NCBI GenBank assembly: GCA_001305055.1
Contig: BBZX01000010.1
Coordinates: 66,119-130,118 of the forward strand
Reading direction: 5' to 3'
Source: Clostridia bacterium UC5.1-1C12
Lineage (GTDB): Bacteria > Bacillota_I > Bacilli_A > Erysipelotrichales > Erysipelotrichaceae
DNA length: 64,000 bases
Positions within the stretch are counted from its first letter, which is position 1. The number at the start of each line of letters is the position of its first letter. A program made the translations under genes and the position numbers. Shown here piece by piece: positions 22,111-31,403 of the stretch. Under the pieces are notes generated by a model. That model was not told the DNA's origin. It searched no databases and saw only the letters and a program-made list of their open reading frames with translations.

Positions 22111-22158
22111 ATGAAAAAGAAACTATTAATGGTTTTGAAATTTATTAAAATAAAATGA
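22111..22158 (+). CDS. 15-codon mini-ORF ahead of a lipoprotein
   Basis: AAGGAGAATGAAAATG gives a good ribosome binding site for a short frame, MKKKLLMVLKFIKIK, whose TGA overlaps the next ATG (ATGA at 22155). The arrangement suggests translational coupling to the lipoprotein, which has no ribosome binding site of its own. Alternatively a lost base separated an extended signal peptide from its protein. Confidence 0.4.
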   Translation: MKKKLLMVLKFIKIK

Positions 22159-22728
22159 TTATGCAAACGAAACTAGTCGTGTTACTTCTCTTTATTGTTT
22201 CATTGACCGGCTGTGCAAAACAGGATTTAACAAGTAAACTTGAAGAAGCCGGCTGGGTGAATTCAGACAGTGAATGGACAATTGACAATACGAGTGATAA
22301 ATTTGTTAAAACATGCCGTTATGAACAGGTAAACAAAGAGCTTGTGCTTGATTTAGCAGCCAATGAATTCAGCTTCATGATTGAATGCCCATCCGGTCAG
22401 TTTACTTATCCGGATGCATATTATGATGAAGGAACTTATGTTGAATCTTATCAAATCAACTGGATCGATCAAACAGTTACGAGAATTAAAAATATGAGTG
22501 GTTTCTTTTCAATGCCTAATAAGGAAACAGTATACACTGATACGTCAGTTTATGAAGAAGAAATCATACCATTCGATGAAGATTATCAAGCACCCCGTTT
22601 TGCATGTGTCGATCATTATGACAATGACACATTTGGTTTATTAGAGAGCGGTGAAAGAAGTATACGATTTCTTTAAATCGTATCTATTAGATGGCTTGAA
22701 GATTAGCATTGATGAATTAAAAGAGTAA
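22155..22728 (+). CDS. Lipoprotein of unknown function (frameshift near the end)
   Basis: About 190 residues after repair. MIMQTKLVVLLLFIVSLTGC is a lipoprotein signal with lipobox LTGC, so the protein sits on the outer membrane face. The mature part is acidic, rich in Tyr/Asp/Glu, with no motif I recognise. The frame ends early at 22676; shifting one base near 22665 extends it as VYDFFKSYLLDGLKISIDEL to a stop at 22728. ATG 22161 is an alternative start. Preceded by a mini-ORF and a truncated lipoprotein fragment, so this may be a decayed tandem family. Confidence 0.6.
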
Positions 22729-22733
22729 TTTTC

Positions 22734-22780
22734 AATACGGTACATATTCATTCTATATGGATAGTACCGTATTTCTTTAT
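22734..22780 (+). terminator. Intrinsic terminator
   Basis: Perfect 10-bp stem AATACGGTAC / GTACCGTATT with a 20-nt loop and TTTCTTTATT tail. Confidence 0.7.
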
Positions 22781-22840
22781 TCAAATGAATCAGTAGAATA
22801 ACACTAATAGAATGTGCTACACTAACAGTAGGTGATAATT

Positions 22841-23383
22841 ATGTGCGGAAGATTTTTTATGAGTTTTGATGATTCAGATCAATCAGCAGCTATTCAGAAA
22901 AAGCTGTATGATAAAGATCTATTTGAATTTGCACAAGGTGAAATATTTCCTTCTCAGAATGTAGTCGTGCTGACAGCAGATAAGGGTAAGTTGGATGTAG
23001 ATGTAATGAAATGGGGATTTAATACAAAATATAAAAGTATCAACGCCCGCAGTGAAGGTATTGAAAACAAATGGACATTTAAACCTTATCTGAATAATCG
23101 CTGTATCGTTTTAGCCAATGGTTTTTATGAATGGGTCAAGGAAGGCAGCCGCAAGCATAAAATCTATATTCAAAAAGAAGATGAACCTTGGATTTATATG
23201 GCAGGTATTTATAACGATAAGCGTGAATTTGTGATCGTTACGGGTGAATCTGAGGATAAAATGAAATTTATTCATGATCGGACACCAATTCTGATTCAGC
23301 ATGATGAAGTAAGGAATTTTCTAAATCATCAGATTAATTTCAATGTCGATAATAAAAACTTAGTATTTAATGCAATGAATTAA
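22841..23383 (+). CDS. SRAP (YedK/HMCES) abasic-site processing protein
   Basis: 180 residues. Start set at ATG 22841, giving MCGRF, because the catalytic Cys2 must follow the removed Met; the frame can be extended three codons upstream but that would bury it. It has AGGTGA 9 nt upstream. SRAP motifs in order: MCGRF, NARSEG (residues ~68-73), GFYEW (catalytic Glu), and MKFIHDRTPIL with the catalytic His. SRAP proteins crosslink to abasic sites in single-stranded DNA and shield them. Slightly shorter than YedK but all key residues are present. Monocistronic; about 130 bp of AT-rich DNA without clear features separates it from the purE promoter. Confidence 0.92.
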   Translation: MCGRFFMSFDDSDQSAAIQKKLYDKDLFEFAQGEIFPSQNVVVLTADKGKLDVDVMKWGFNTKYKSINARSEGIENKWTFKPYLNNRCIVLANGFYEWVKEGSRKHKIYIQKEDEPWIYMAGIYNDKREFVIVTGESEDKMKFIHDRTPILIQHDEVRNFLNHQINFNVDNKNLVFNAMN

Positions 23384-23516
23384 GCATATTGGCAGATGTG
23401 ATAAGAATTTTTTGGATATTCGAATAAATTTTAATACTGATTGCATAAAATTTATTTTTTATGAGATAAATTATTAAAAAAATTGCTGATTTTTATTAAA
23501 AAGACGTTTTTTATAT

Positions 23517-23544
23517 TGAAATAAACAGTTAACTCTTGTAGAAT
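23517..23544 (+). promoter_or_regulatory. Probable promoter of the purE operon
   Basis: TTGAAA at 23517-23522 and TAGAAT at 23539-23544 (extended by TG) with a 16-bp spacer, ~20 bp before the riboswitch aptamer. Confidence 0.6.
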
Positions 23545-23565
23545 GGTACTGTAATTTGAATAGCT

Positions 23566-23630
23566 CTTGTATAACCGTCAGAATTTGGCTGACAAGTCTC
23601 TACCTGCTGACCTAATCGGCAGACTACAAG
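23566..23630 (+). promoter_or_regulatory. Purine riboswitch aptamer, guanine type
   Basis: P1 is CTTGTA (23566-23571) with TACAAG (23625-23630). P2 pairs GTCAG with CTGAC, P3 pairs CTGC with GCAG, and the conserved joining segment reads GTCTCTACC. The specificity base before P1 is C (GACTAC, base 23624), which pairs with guanine; adenine riboswitches have U there. With guanine or hypoxanthine bound, P1 holds and the downstream terminator forms, shutting the operon off. Confidence 0.9.
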
Positions 23631-23643
23631 TGAAAATAGCGAT

Positions 23644-23678
23644 GCTGTTTTTACTTGTGGAAAACAGCTTTTTATTTT
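23644..23678 (+). terminator. Riboswitch expression-platform terminator
   Basis: GCTGTTTT (23644-23651) pairs with AAAACAGC (23661-23668), followed by TTTTTATTTT. The P1 3' strand (ACAAGT) can pair instead with ACTTGT at 23653-23658 in the loop, giving the competing antiterminator. Confidence 0.85.
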
Positions 23679-23696
23679 AAAACACTAGGAGGATCA

Positions 23697-23762
23697 ATGA
23701 TGGTCATCAATTCGAGAAATCCTATTCATATACTTATGGATATTCAGACATATTGTTTTTAG
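23697..23762 (+). CDS. 21-residue leader ORF before purE
   Basis: A short frame with a consensus AGGAGG 4 nt upstream of ATG 23697 (or 7 nt from ATG 23700), ending TYCF at a TAG. Its last five sense codons form the 5' arm of a second intrinsic terminator (23746-23788), so ribosome position on this ORF could decide whether that terminator forms. There are no runs of one amino-acid codon. It may be a leader peptide, or a coincidence. Confidence 0.5.
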   Translation: MMVINSRNPIHILMDIQTYCF

Positions 23763-23788
23763 TGCAACCAATATGTCTTTTTCTTTTG
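23746..23788 (+). terminator. Second attenuator hairpin upstream of purE
   Basis: AGACATATTG (23746-23755) pairs perfectly with CAATATGTCT (23769-23778), then TTTTTCTTTT. It lies between the riboswitch and purE and overlaps the leader ORF stop, so it must be read through for purE to be expressed. Confidence 0.8.
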
Positions 23789-23803
23789 AAGGAGGAACAG
23801 GGA

Positions 23804-24294
23804 ATGGTAAAGGTTAGTGTGATTATGGGTTCACGTTCAGATCTTGCGACAATGCAGGAGACGATGAACATGCTGAAGGAGTTTGGCATTGGGTATGAAG
23901 CCAGAGTAGTTTCTGCGCATCGTACGCCGCATGCTATGGTGCAGTTCGCAGATGAAGCAGAGGCCAGAGGTATTCAAGTAATTATTGCCGGTGCTGGAGG
24001 TGCGGCTCATTTACCGGGGATGGTAGCGGCGATGACGACAATTCCGGTAATTGGCGTACCAGTTCAGTCAAGGGCGTTGAGTGGGTTGGATTCTTTGCTT
24101 TCCATTGTTCAGATGCCGGGAGCATTCCGGTTGCTACAACAGCTATCGGTACTGCCGGTGCAAAAAATGCCGGTATTTTAGCAGCTGAAATTTTAGCTCT
24201 GCATGATGAAGCGGTGCGTGAAAAGTTAAAAGCTTATAAACAAAAACAAACGCAGGCTGTGCTGGACAATGCACAGATTGAGCTATGCGAGTAG
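23804..24294 (+). CDS. purE: N5-CAIR mutase (frameshift)
   Basis: Reconstructed ~163 residues, class I PurE. It converts N5-carboxyaminoimidazole ribotide from PurK to 4-carboxyaminoimidazole ribotide. Seen: [13 protein letters not shown], the catalytic [11 protein letters not shown], and [20 protein letters not shown]. The frame breaks near 24123 within QMPGG; one added base continues as [23 protein letters not shown] 23804 follows GGAGGAAC. The stop overlaps purK by 10 nt. First enzyme gene of purEKLCMNH. Confidence 0.93.
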
Positions 24295-25355
24295 GGATCA
24301 TCGGCGGTGGCCAATTGGGAATGTATCTTGTTGATGCAGCTCATGCGGCAGGTCATACGACAATCGTTCTTGATCCGTCTAACCCTGTATCTGCCTCACA
24401 AAACAGCGATCGAATGATTGTTGGCCCATATGAGAATCCTGAATGTCTGAAAGAAATGGCAGAGAATAGTGATGCTATCACTTATGAATTTGAAAACATT
24501 AAGGCTGAGGCAGTTGAGCTTGTAAAGCAATGCGGAGGAAATGTTCCACAGGGGTATGATCCCTTGCATATTTCACAGAACCGGCTGCGTGAAAAAGATG
24601 CCATCCGTAAAACCGGTGCTAAAACAGCACCTTATGAAGAGTTAGGCGAAACGATCCATCTGCCGATGCCGTATATCATTAAAACCTGTGAGGGTGGTTA
24701 TGACGGCAAAGGTCAATGGCTGATCAGGTCCGATGCGGACTTAGAAAAGTTTATGCAGGAAAAGGGCAATGTGCAATATATCGTTGAGGGCCTTGTTGAT
24801 TTTGCGTGTGAGGTATCAGTAATCGTTGTACGTTCAGGGAATGGCTCCATGGCAGTTTTTGAACCGATTGAAAATATCCATGAACATGGTATCTTGCACT
24901 TATCAATTTCTCCAGCCAGAGTGAGTGAGGAAATTAAACGCAAGGCTAAAGAAACAGCATTGCAGGTAATGTCAGGCTTTGGGTTTACAGGCATTCTTGT
25001 GCTAGAAATGTTTGTTGGCAAAGATGGTGAAATCTATATTAATGAGATCGCACCTCGGCCGCATAACAGCGGACACCTAACCATGGATGCTTATGATAAG
25101 AGCCAATATGATTTGGCCATTGCTGCACTGTTTAATGAGACTTTAAGTAAACCGAAAATCAAAAGTCCGGCGGTCATGGTGAATGTATTGGGACAGCATG
25201 TATCGGCGGCTTTAAGTAAACAGTGCCCAGCTTATGCAAAGGTATATATGTATGGTAAAAAGGAAGTTAAAAATAACCGTAAAATGGGGCATGTCACATT
25301 CTGCGGCGATGATTTAGAAGCATTGGTAAAAGAAGCGGAAGCCTTTATCAGGTAG
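24285..25355 (+). CDS. purK: N5-carboxyaminoimidazole ribonucleotide synthase
   Basis: 356 residues, ATP-grasp enzyme that carboxylates AIR with bicarbonate and ATP. N-terminal Rossmann motif [19 protein letters not shown]-grasp loop KTCEGGYDGKGQW (residues ~131-143), and NEIAPRPHNSGH (residues ~251-262) are diagnostic. Its presence shows the bacterial two-step PurK/PurE route rather than direct carboxylation. Intact; ATG lies inside purE with which it overlaps, implying coupling. Confidence 0.95.
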   Translation: MRVGIIGGGQLGMYLVDAAHAAGHTTIVLDPSNPVSASQNSDRMIVGPYENPECLKEMAENSDAITYEFENIKAEAVELVKQCGGNVPQGYDPLHISQNRLREKDAIRKTGAKTAPYEELGETIHLPMPYIIKTCEGGYDGKGQWLIRSDADLEKFMQEKGNVQYIVEGLVDFACEVSVIVVRSGNGSMAVFEPIENIHEHGILHLSISPARVSEEIKRKAKETALQVMSGFGFTGILVLEMFVGKDGEIYINEIAPRPHNSGHLTMDAYDKSQYDLAIAALFNETLSKPKIKSPAVMVNVLGQHVSAALSKQCPAYAKVYMYGKKEVKNNRKMGHVTFCGDDLEALVKEAEAFIR

Positions 25356-25367
25356 AAAGAGGGAACT

Positions 25368-28300
25368 ATGAACTATCGAGTGTTTGTCAACAAAAAACAG
25401 CAGTTTCAGATTGAATCAGAATCACTGTATCGTGAATTAAAAACTAACTTATCAATAACCGGTCTGACGGGTATTGAATATTACAATATTTATGATGTAT
25501 TCAATGCTGATGAAGAAGATTTAAAGCTTTTGAAAACAAAGGTTTTGTCAGAAACCGTAACTGATGAAGTAAGAGATACGCTTGATTTAGAGAAGAAACA
25601 AATTGTTGCTTATGAATGTCTGCCAGGACAGTATGATCAGCGTGCGGATTCTGCCGAGCAATGCTTGATGCTGCTGAATAATAAGCAGGATGTCGTTGTG
25701 AAAAGCGGTCGCTTAATTGTACTTAACGGTAATGTAAGTGAAGATGAAATCAATGCGGTAAAGCACTATCTGATTAATCCGGTAGAGATGCGGGAAAAAG
25801 ATTTATCCGTATTGGACTATGAAGAAGATGTGGAAATCGAGCCGGTATTAACAATTGTTGGCTTTACGAAATATAACGATGAGCAGATTGCCGCCTTCAG
25901 AGAGAGCGAAGGTCTGGCAATGAGTGAAGCTGATCTTGCATTTATCCGTGATTATTTCCGTGATGAAGAAAAGCGTGATCCAAGTGAAACTGAAATTAAA
26001 GTATTAGATACTTATTGGTCTGATCACTGCCGTCATACAACCTTTGAAACCTGTCTAGAAAATGTAAAGATTGATGCTGGTCATTATCAGGAACAGATCC
26101 AGCAGGCTTATGATACATACTGCGCGCTGCGCGAAAAGGTTCATGGCAATCGCAAACCAATGACGTTAATGGATATGGCTACGGTTGCCGGTAAAGCGCT
26201 GCGCAAGGCTGGCAAGCTGGAAGACTTGGAAATCAGTGATGAAATCAATGCTTGTTCCATCGAAATTCCAGTGGATGTCAACGGCAAGGAAGAAACATGG
26301 CTGCTGATGTTTAAGAATGAAACCCACAATCATCCAACTGAAATTGAACCTTTCGGCGGTGCCAGCACATGTATCGGCGGTGCCATCCGTGACCCATTGT
26401 CAGGCAGAAGTTATGTATATCAGGCGATGCGGGTTACCGGTGCCGGTGATATTACAGCCGATTTAAAAGACGCATTGCCAAACAAGCTCCCGCAGTCCAG
26501 AATTTCTAAAGGTGCTGCCCAAGGTTATTCAAGCTATGGCAATCAGATTGGTCTGGCGACAACTTATGTAAAAGAAATCTATCACGATGGTTATACCGCT
26601 AAACGAATGGAAGTAGGCGCTGTTGTCGGGGCGGCTCCAAAATCATGGGTTAAGCGTGAGAAGCCTGCTGCTGGTGATGTCATTTTGTTGATTGGCGGCG
26701 CGACTGGCCGTGATGGTGTCGGCGGTGCTACTGGTTCCAGTAAGGAACATAATGATACTTCATTGACTAAATGCTCCAGTGAGGTACAAAAGGGGAATGC
26801 ACCGATTGAACGCAAACTGCAGCGATTATTCAGAAATCCTGAAGTAACACGCTTAATAAAAAAAGCTAACGACTTCGGTGCCGGCGGTGTCAGCGTAGCA
26901 GTGGGTGAAATTGCCGATGGTTTAAAAATCGACTTGGATAAGGTTGAAGTTAAATATGCTGGTTTAAGCGGCACAGAGTTAGCCATTTCTGAATCACAGG
27001 AACGTATGGCAGTGCTTGTTGAGCCAAAAGATGTAGAAAAATTTAAGGAGCTTGCTTATCAGGAAAACCTGAAAGCATATGAGGTAGCGGAAGTCACTGA
27101 AGAACCTCGTCTTGTAATGAGCTTCCAAGGTGAAGTCATTGTAGATATTGCTCGTGCTTTCCTTGATACAAATGGTGTCCGTCAACATCAATCAGTCGTA
27201 ATTAAAGCGAGTGATGAAGAGAAAGATCCATTCCATCAGACAGTGCATGGCGAATTAAAAAATGCAATTTTAAATAATTTAAAGCAGCCTAATGTCGCAA
27301 GTCAAAAGGGATTAGTTGAAATGTTTGACTCAACGATCGGCAAATCAACGGTATTGATGCCTTATGGCGGTAAGTATCAATTAGGAGAAACAGAAGGCTC
27401 TGTACAAAAATTACCGGTACTTGGCTTTACCAATACAGTATCGATGATGACTTATGGTTTTAATTCAGAATTAGCAGATTATTCACCATATCTCACCGGC
27501 AGTTACAGCGTTGTAGAGGCTTTAGCAAAGCTTACCGCATTAGGCGGTGATTATCGCAAAGCTCGCTTATCCTGTCAGGAATATTTTGAAAGATTAAATC
27601 AAGTGCCTGAAAAATGGGGTAAACCAATGCAGGCATTACTTGGCTTAATCGAAGCTCAGATGGCATTTGAAACACCGGCCATCGGCGGTAAGGACTCTAT
27701 GAGCGGAACCTTTAATCAAATTCATGTGCCGCCTACTTTAATCACTTTTGCGGTAGCTGCCGAAAAGCGGATCATATCGTATCCACTGAATTTAAACAGG
27801 CAGGCAGCAAGATTTATTTTGTAAAGCATCCAATGCATGAAAACGGTTGTGCCAATTATGAAGCCTTGAAGAAGAACTTCACAAAAGTTTATGATTTGAT
27901 CAGTGAACATCAAGTATCCGCTGCATGTACAATCAAGATTGGCGGTATCGCGGAAGCTTTATGTAAAATGAGCTTCGGCAACAAGCTGGGTATTTGTGTT
28001 AAGAGTGATGAAGCGTTGTTTGACTTAAATATCGGCGGCATGCTGATCGAAGCATCGGCTGAAATTCATGAAGAAAATTTCATTTATTTAGGCACGGTAA
28101 CAGAACAGCCAACGCTGCAGATCAATGAAACGACATTGACGATTGAAGAAGCGATTGAAGCATGGGAAAGCCGTTATAAGAAATTATATCCAATCATTGT
28201 CGATGAAGATAAAACAAGTATCAATACACCTGTCTATGAAGCAAAGGAAATTAAAAAATGTGCAAAGCCAACGGATCATGTCAAAGTCATTATTCCGGTA

Positions 28301-29074
28301 TTCCCTGGTTCAAACTGTGAATATGATACGAAACAGGCTTTTGAAAGAGCCGGCGCTGAAGTAGAAATCGTAGTATTTAAGAATATGAATGTATTGGCAA
28401 TCGAGGAGAGCTTAAATGAATTAAGCGTTAAACTGTCAAACGCACAGATTCTTGCCCTTGGCGGTGGGTTCTCAAGCGGTGATGAACCTGATGGCTCCGG
28501 TAAATTTATTGCCAATGTATTAAGTAATGAAAAGATCAGAAAAGCAATCGATGGTTTGCTTGAGCGTGATGGCTTGATTTTGGGTATCTGTAATGGTTTC
28601 CAGGCATTGATCAAATCCGGATATCTGCCTTATGGCGATATAACAAAGCTGAATGAAGCTTCACCGACATTATTCAGAAATAATATTAACCGGCATGTCT
28701 CAAAAATCGCCTGCACCAAGGTTACATCCAATCAATCGCCATGGCTGTCAAGCTTTAAGGTGAATGAACTGCACTCCATTGCCTTCTCACATGGTGAAGG
28801 AAAATTTGTAGTCAGCGATGAATTGGCAGAAGAATTATTCGCCAACGGTCAAGTCGCAACTCAATACACTGATCTTGGCGGACAGACAACGATGAATGGA
28901 CTGTATAACATCAATGGTTCAAGCTATGCCATCGAAGGTATTACCAGTGCTGACGGTAAAATCTTCGGCAAGATGGGACACAGTGAGCGTTATGAAGAAG
29001 GTTTGTTCCAGAATATCAGCGGTAATAAACATCAGGATATATTTACTAACGGTGTAAACTATTTCAAGAAATAA
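25368..29074 (+). CDS. purL: FGAM synthase, single-chain large type (frameshift)
   Basis: Reconstructed ~1,235 residues; ATP-dependent amidation of FGAR to FGAM using glutamine. All parts are in one chain, as in the large PurL, rather than split PurS/PurL/PurQ. Seen: SDHCRHTTFET near residue 220, NETHNHPTEIEPFGGASTCI near residue 320, the second half with EMFDSTIGKSTVLMPYGG, and a C-terminal glutamine amidotransferase with VFPGSNCEYDT, nucleophile GICNGFQ and HGEGKF. The frame breaks near 27770; the next frame reads DHIVSTEFKQAGSKIYFV, joining the halves. Start has AAAGAGGG 5 nt upstream; it is 12 nt after purK. Confidence 0.94.
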
Positions 29075-29085
29075 GGGAGAAAAAC

Positions 29086-29793
29086 ATGAAACTATTATAT
29101 GAAGGTAAGGCTAAACAGATTTATGAAACAGAGAATCCGAATGAAATTCTCATGCATTACAAAGATGATGCCACAGCATTTAACGGCCTGAAAAAAGATC
29201 AGATTCATAATAAAGGTATTTTGAATAATAAGATTTCTACCATGATTTTTGGTTATTTAAAAGATAACGGAATTGAAACACATTTAATTAAAACTCTGAA
29301 TGAACGCGATCAGCTTTGTAAGAAGGTAGAAATCTTACCTTTGGAAGTTATTGTCCGCAATGTCTTTGCAGGCTCAGCTTCTAAACGGTTAGGGATTGAA
29401 GAAGGTGTGCCTTGTAAGGAACCGATCTTTGAAATCTGTTATAAATGTGATGAACTTAATGATCCGCTGATTAATGATACACATGCAATCGCTATGGGTA
29501 TTGCGACACGTGAAGAATTAAATCGGGTTTGGGAGCTTACCGCTCAGATTAATCAGCTATTAATCAAATTGTTTGACAGTGTGGGTGTACGTCTGATCGA
29601 TTTTAAGATTGAATTTGGTAAAGACGCGGATGGCAATATTATGTTAGCTGATGAAATTTCACCGGACAGCTGCCGCTTATGGGATAAGGATACGAATGAA
29701 AAGCTTGATAAAGACCGTTTCAGACGCGAAATGGGTAATGTAGAAGAGGCTTATATTGAAATCTGCAAACGTTTAACGAAAGAGGAAGCATAA
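29086..29793 (+). CDS. purC: SAICAR synthetase
   Basis: 235 residues, typical length. It joins aspartate to CAIR using ATP. Motifs: LLYEGKAKQIYET at the N-terminus, EVIVRNVFAGSASKRLG (residues ~87-103), and the signature VRLIDFKIEFG with LADEISPDSCRLWD. ATG 29086 follows AGGGAGA. Intact; its stop TAA is directly followed by the purM ATG. Confidence 0.96.
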   Translation: MKLLYEGKAKQIYETENPNEILMHYKDDATAFNGLKKDQIHNKGILNNKISTMIFGYLKDNGIETHLIKTLNERDQLCKKVEILPLEVIVRNVFAGSASKRLGIEEGVPCKEPIFEICYKCDELNDPLINDTHAIAMGIATREELNRVWELTAQINQLLIKLFDSVGVRLIDFKIEFGKDADGNIMLADEISPDSCRLWDKDTNEKLDKDRFRREMGNVEEAYIEICKRLTKEEA

Positions 29794-30822
29794 ATGAGCA
29801 AGCACTATGAAGAGGCCGGCGTAAATCTTGAAGCCGGTTATGAGTCAGTAAGAAGAATTAAAAGTCATGTAGCGAGAACAAAGGTCAAGGGTGCAATTGA
29901 TTCTATCGGCGCTTTTGGCGGTATGTTTGATTTAAGCATGCTGAACATGAAAGAACCGGTGCTGGTATCAGGAACAGATGGCGTCGGTACGAAGCTGATG
30001 GTAGCTTTTGAAATGGATAAGCATGATACGATTGGTATCGATGCTGTGGCAATGTGTGTCAATGATGTATTGGTGCAGGGGGCATCACCGATTTTCTTCC
30101 TTGATTATCTCGCGGTAGGCAAAAACTATCCGGAGAAAATTGAACAGCTGGTCAAGGGGGTTGCTGACGGCTGTGTATTATCTGAATGTGCTTTAATTGG
30201 CGGGGAAACAGCCGAAATGCCGGATATGTATGATGAGCATCATTATGATATTGCCGGATTCTGTGTCGGTGCTGTGGATAAGGCGAATTTGATCGACGGC
30301 TCAATGGTTAAGGTAGGTGATGTTTTAGTCGGTCTGCCATCCAGCGGCTGTCATTCGAATGGATTCTCATTGATCCGTAAGATTTTATTTAAGGATCATC
30401 AATTAAAATTAGATGAATATATGCCTGAATTAGGTAAAACATTAGGCGAAGAAATCCTGACACCGACTAAAATCTATGTGAAGGCAATCAAGCATTTATT
30501 TGGCAAGGTAGATCTGCACGGCATGAGTCATGTGACTGGCGGCGGCTTCTATGAAAATCTGCCGCGGATGCTGCATGAGGGACAGGGTATTGAGATTAAT
30601 GTGAATGCGTTCCCTAAAAAACCAATCTTTGAACTTTTGCAGAAGCTGGGCAATATCGATAAAGAAGAAATGTATAACGTATTTAATATGGGTATTGGTT
30701 TTGTCTGTGCGGTTGATGCTGATGATGCTGCTAAGCTTCAGCAATTGTTAAGTGAAATCGGTGAAGAAAGCTATGTCATCGGTAAAATCACTGACAGCGG
30801 CGAGGTTAAGCTGAAATGGTAA
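29794..30822 (+). CDS. purM: AIR synthetase
   Basis: 342 residues; closes FGAM to aminoimidazole ribotide with ATP. Motifs: [73 protein letters not shown] and [13 protein letters not shown] are all canonical. The N-terminal region carries the Gly-rich phosphate loop. Intact; it overlaps purN by 7 nt. Confidence 0.96.
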   Translation: MSKHYEEAGVNLEAGYESVRRIKSHVARTKVKGAIDSIGAFGGMFDLSMLNMKEPVLVSGTDGVGTKLMVAFEMDKHDTIGIDAVAMCVNDVLVQGASPIFFLDYLAVGKNYPEKIEQLVKGVADGCVLSECALIGGETAEMPDMYDEHHYDIAGFCVGAVDKANLIDGSMVKVGDVLVGLPSSGCHSNGFSLIRKILFKDHQLKLDEYMPELGKTLGEEILTPTKIYVKAIKHLFGKVDLHGMSHVTGGGFYENLPRMLHEGQGIEINVNAFPKKPIFELLQKLGNIDKEEMYNVFNMGIGFVCAVDADDAAKLQQLLSEIGEESYVIGKITDSGEVKLKW

Positions 30823-31402
30823 AACTGGCAGTCTTTGCCTCCGGTTCCGGTACAAATTTCGAGAATATCGTAAATCGTATCAATGACGGCACAATCAAAA
30901 ATGCTGCTGTGGCATTGCTGGTGGTGGATAAGGAACATGCAAAGGCAATTGAAAGAGCAAAGCGATTAGATATACCATGGGTCTATGTAAACCCTAAGGC
31001 ATTCTCTTCCAAAGCGGAGTATGAAGAGAAAATTCTTCACTATTTGCATAAAAGAGAGGTTGATCTGATTGCACTTGCCGGTTATATGCGCATTGTATCA
31101 CCGGTTTTGCTTGCCGCTTATCCAAAGCGTATCGTTAATCTGCACCCGGCGTATCTGCCATATTTCCCGGGAAAACAAGTATACTTGACGCTTATAATGC
31201 AAAGGTGAGTGAAACTGGCGTTACGCTGCATTATTTGGATGAGGGCATCGATACAGGACCGATTATTCATCAGGAAAAGATCAGTATTGATCCTGAATGG
31301 ACACTTGAGATTTTAGAGGAGCATGTGCATGCTCTTGAATATAAGATGTATCCTGAAGTATTAAATCAGTTATGCGAAAAAATAGAAAAAGGAGAGTGTT
31401 AG
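30816..31402 (+). CDS. purN: GAR formyltransferase (frameshift)
   Basis: Reconstructed ~195 residues; transfers formyl from 10-formyl-THF to GAR. Seen: [16 protein letters not shown], the catalytic region [13 protein letters not shown] and [12 protein letters not shown] (Asn and His), then [20 protein letters not shown] with the catalytic Asp. The frame breaks near 31170 just after FPG; the next frame gives [13 protein letters not shown]. No PurT-like alternative is seen. Formyl-THF could come from the Fhs encoded at 47494. Confidence 0.93.
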
Positions 31403-31403
31403 C

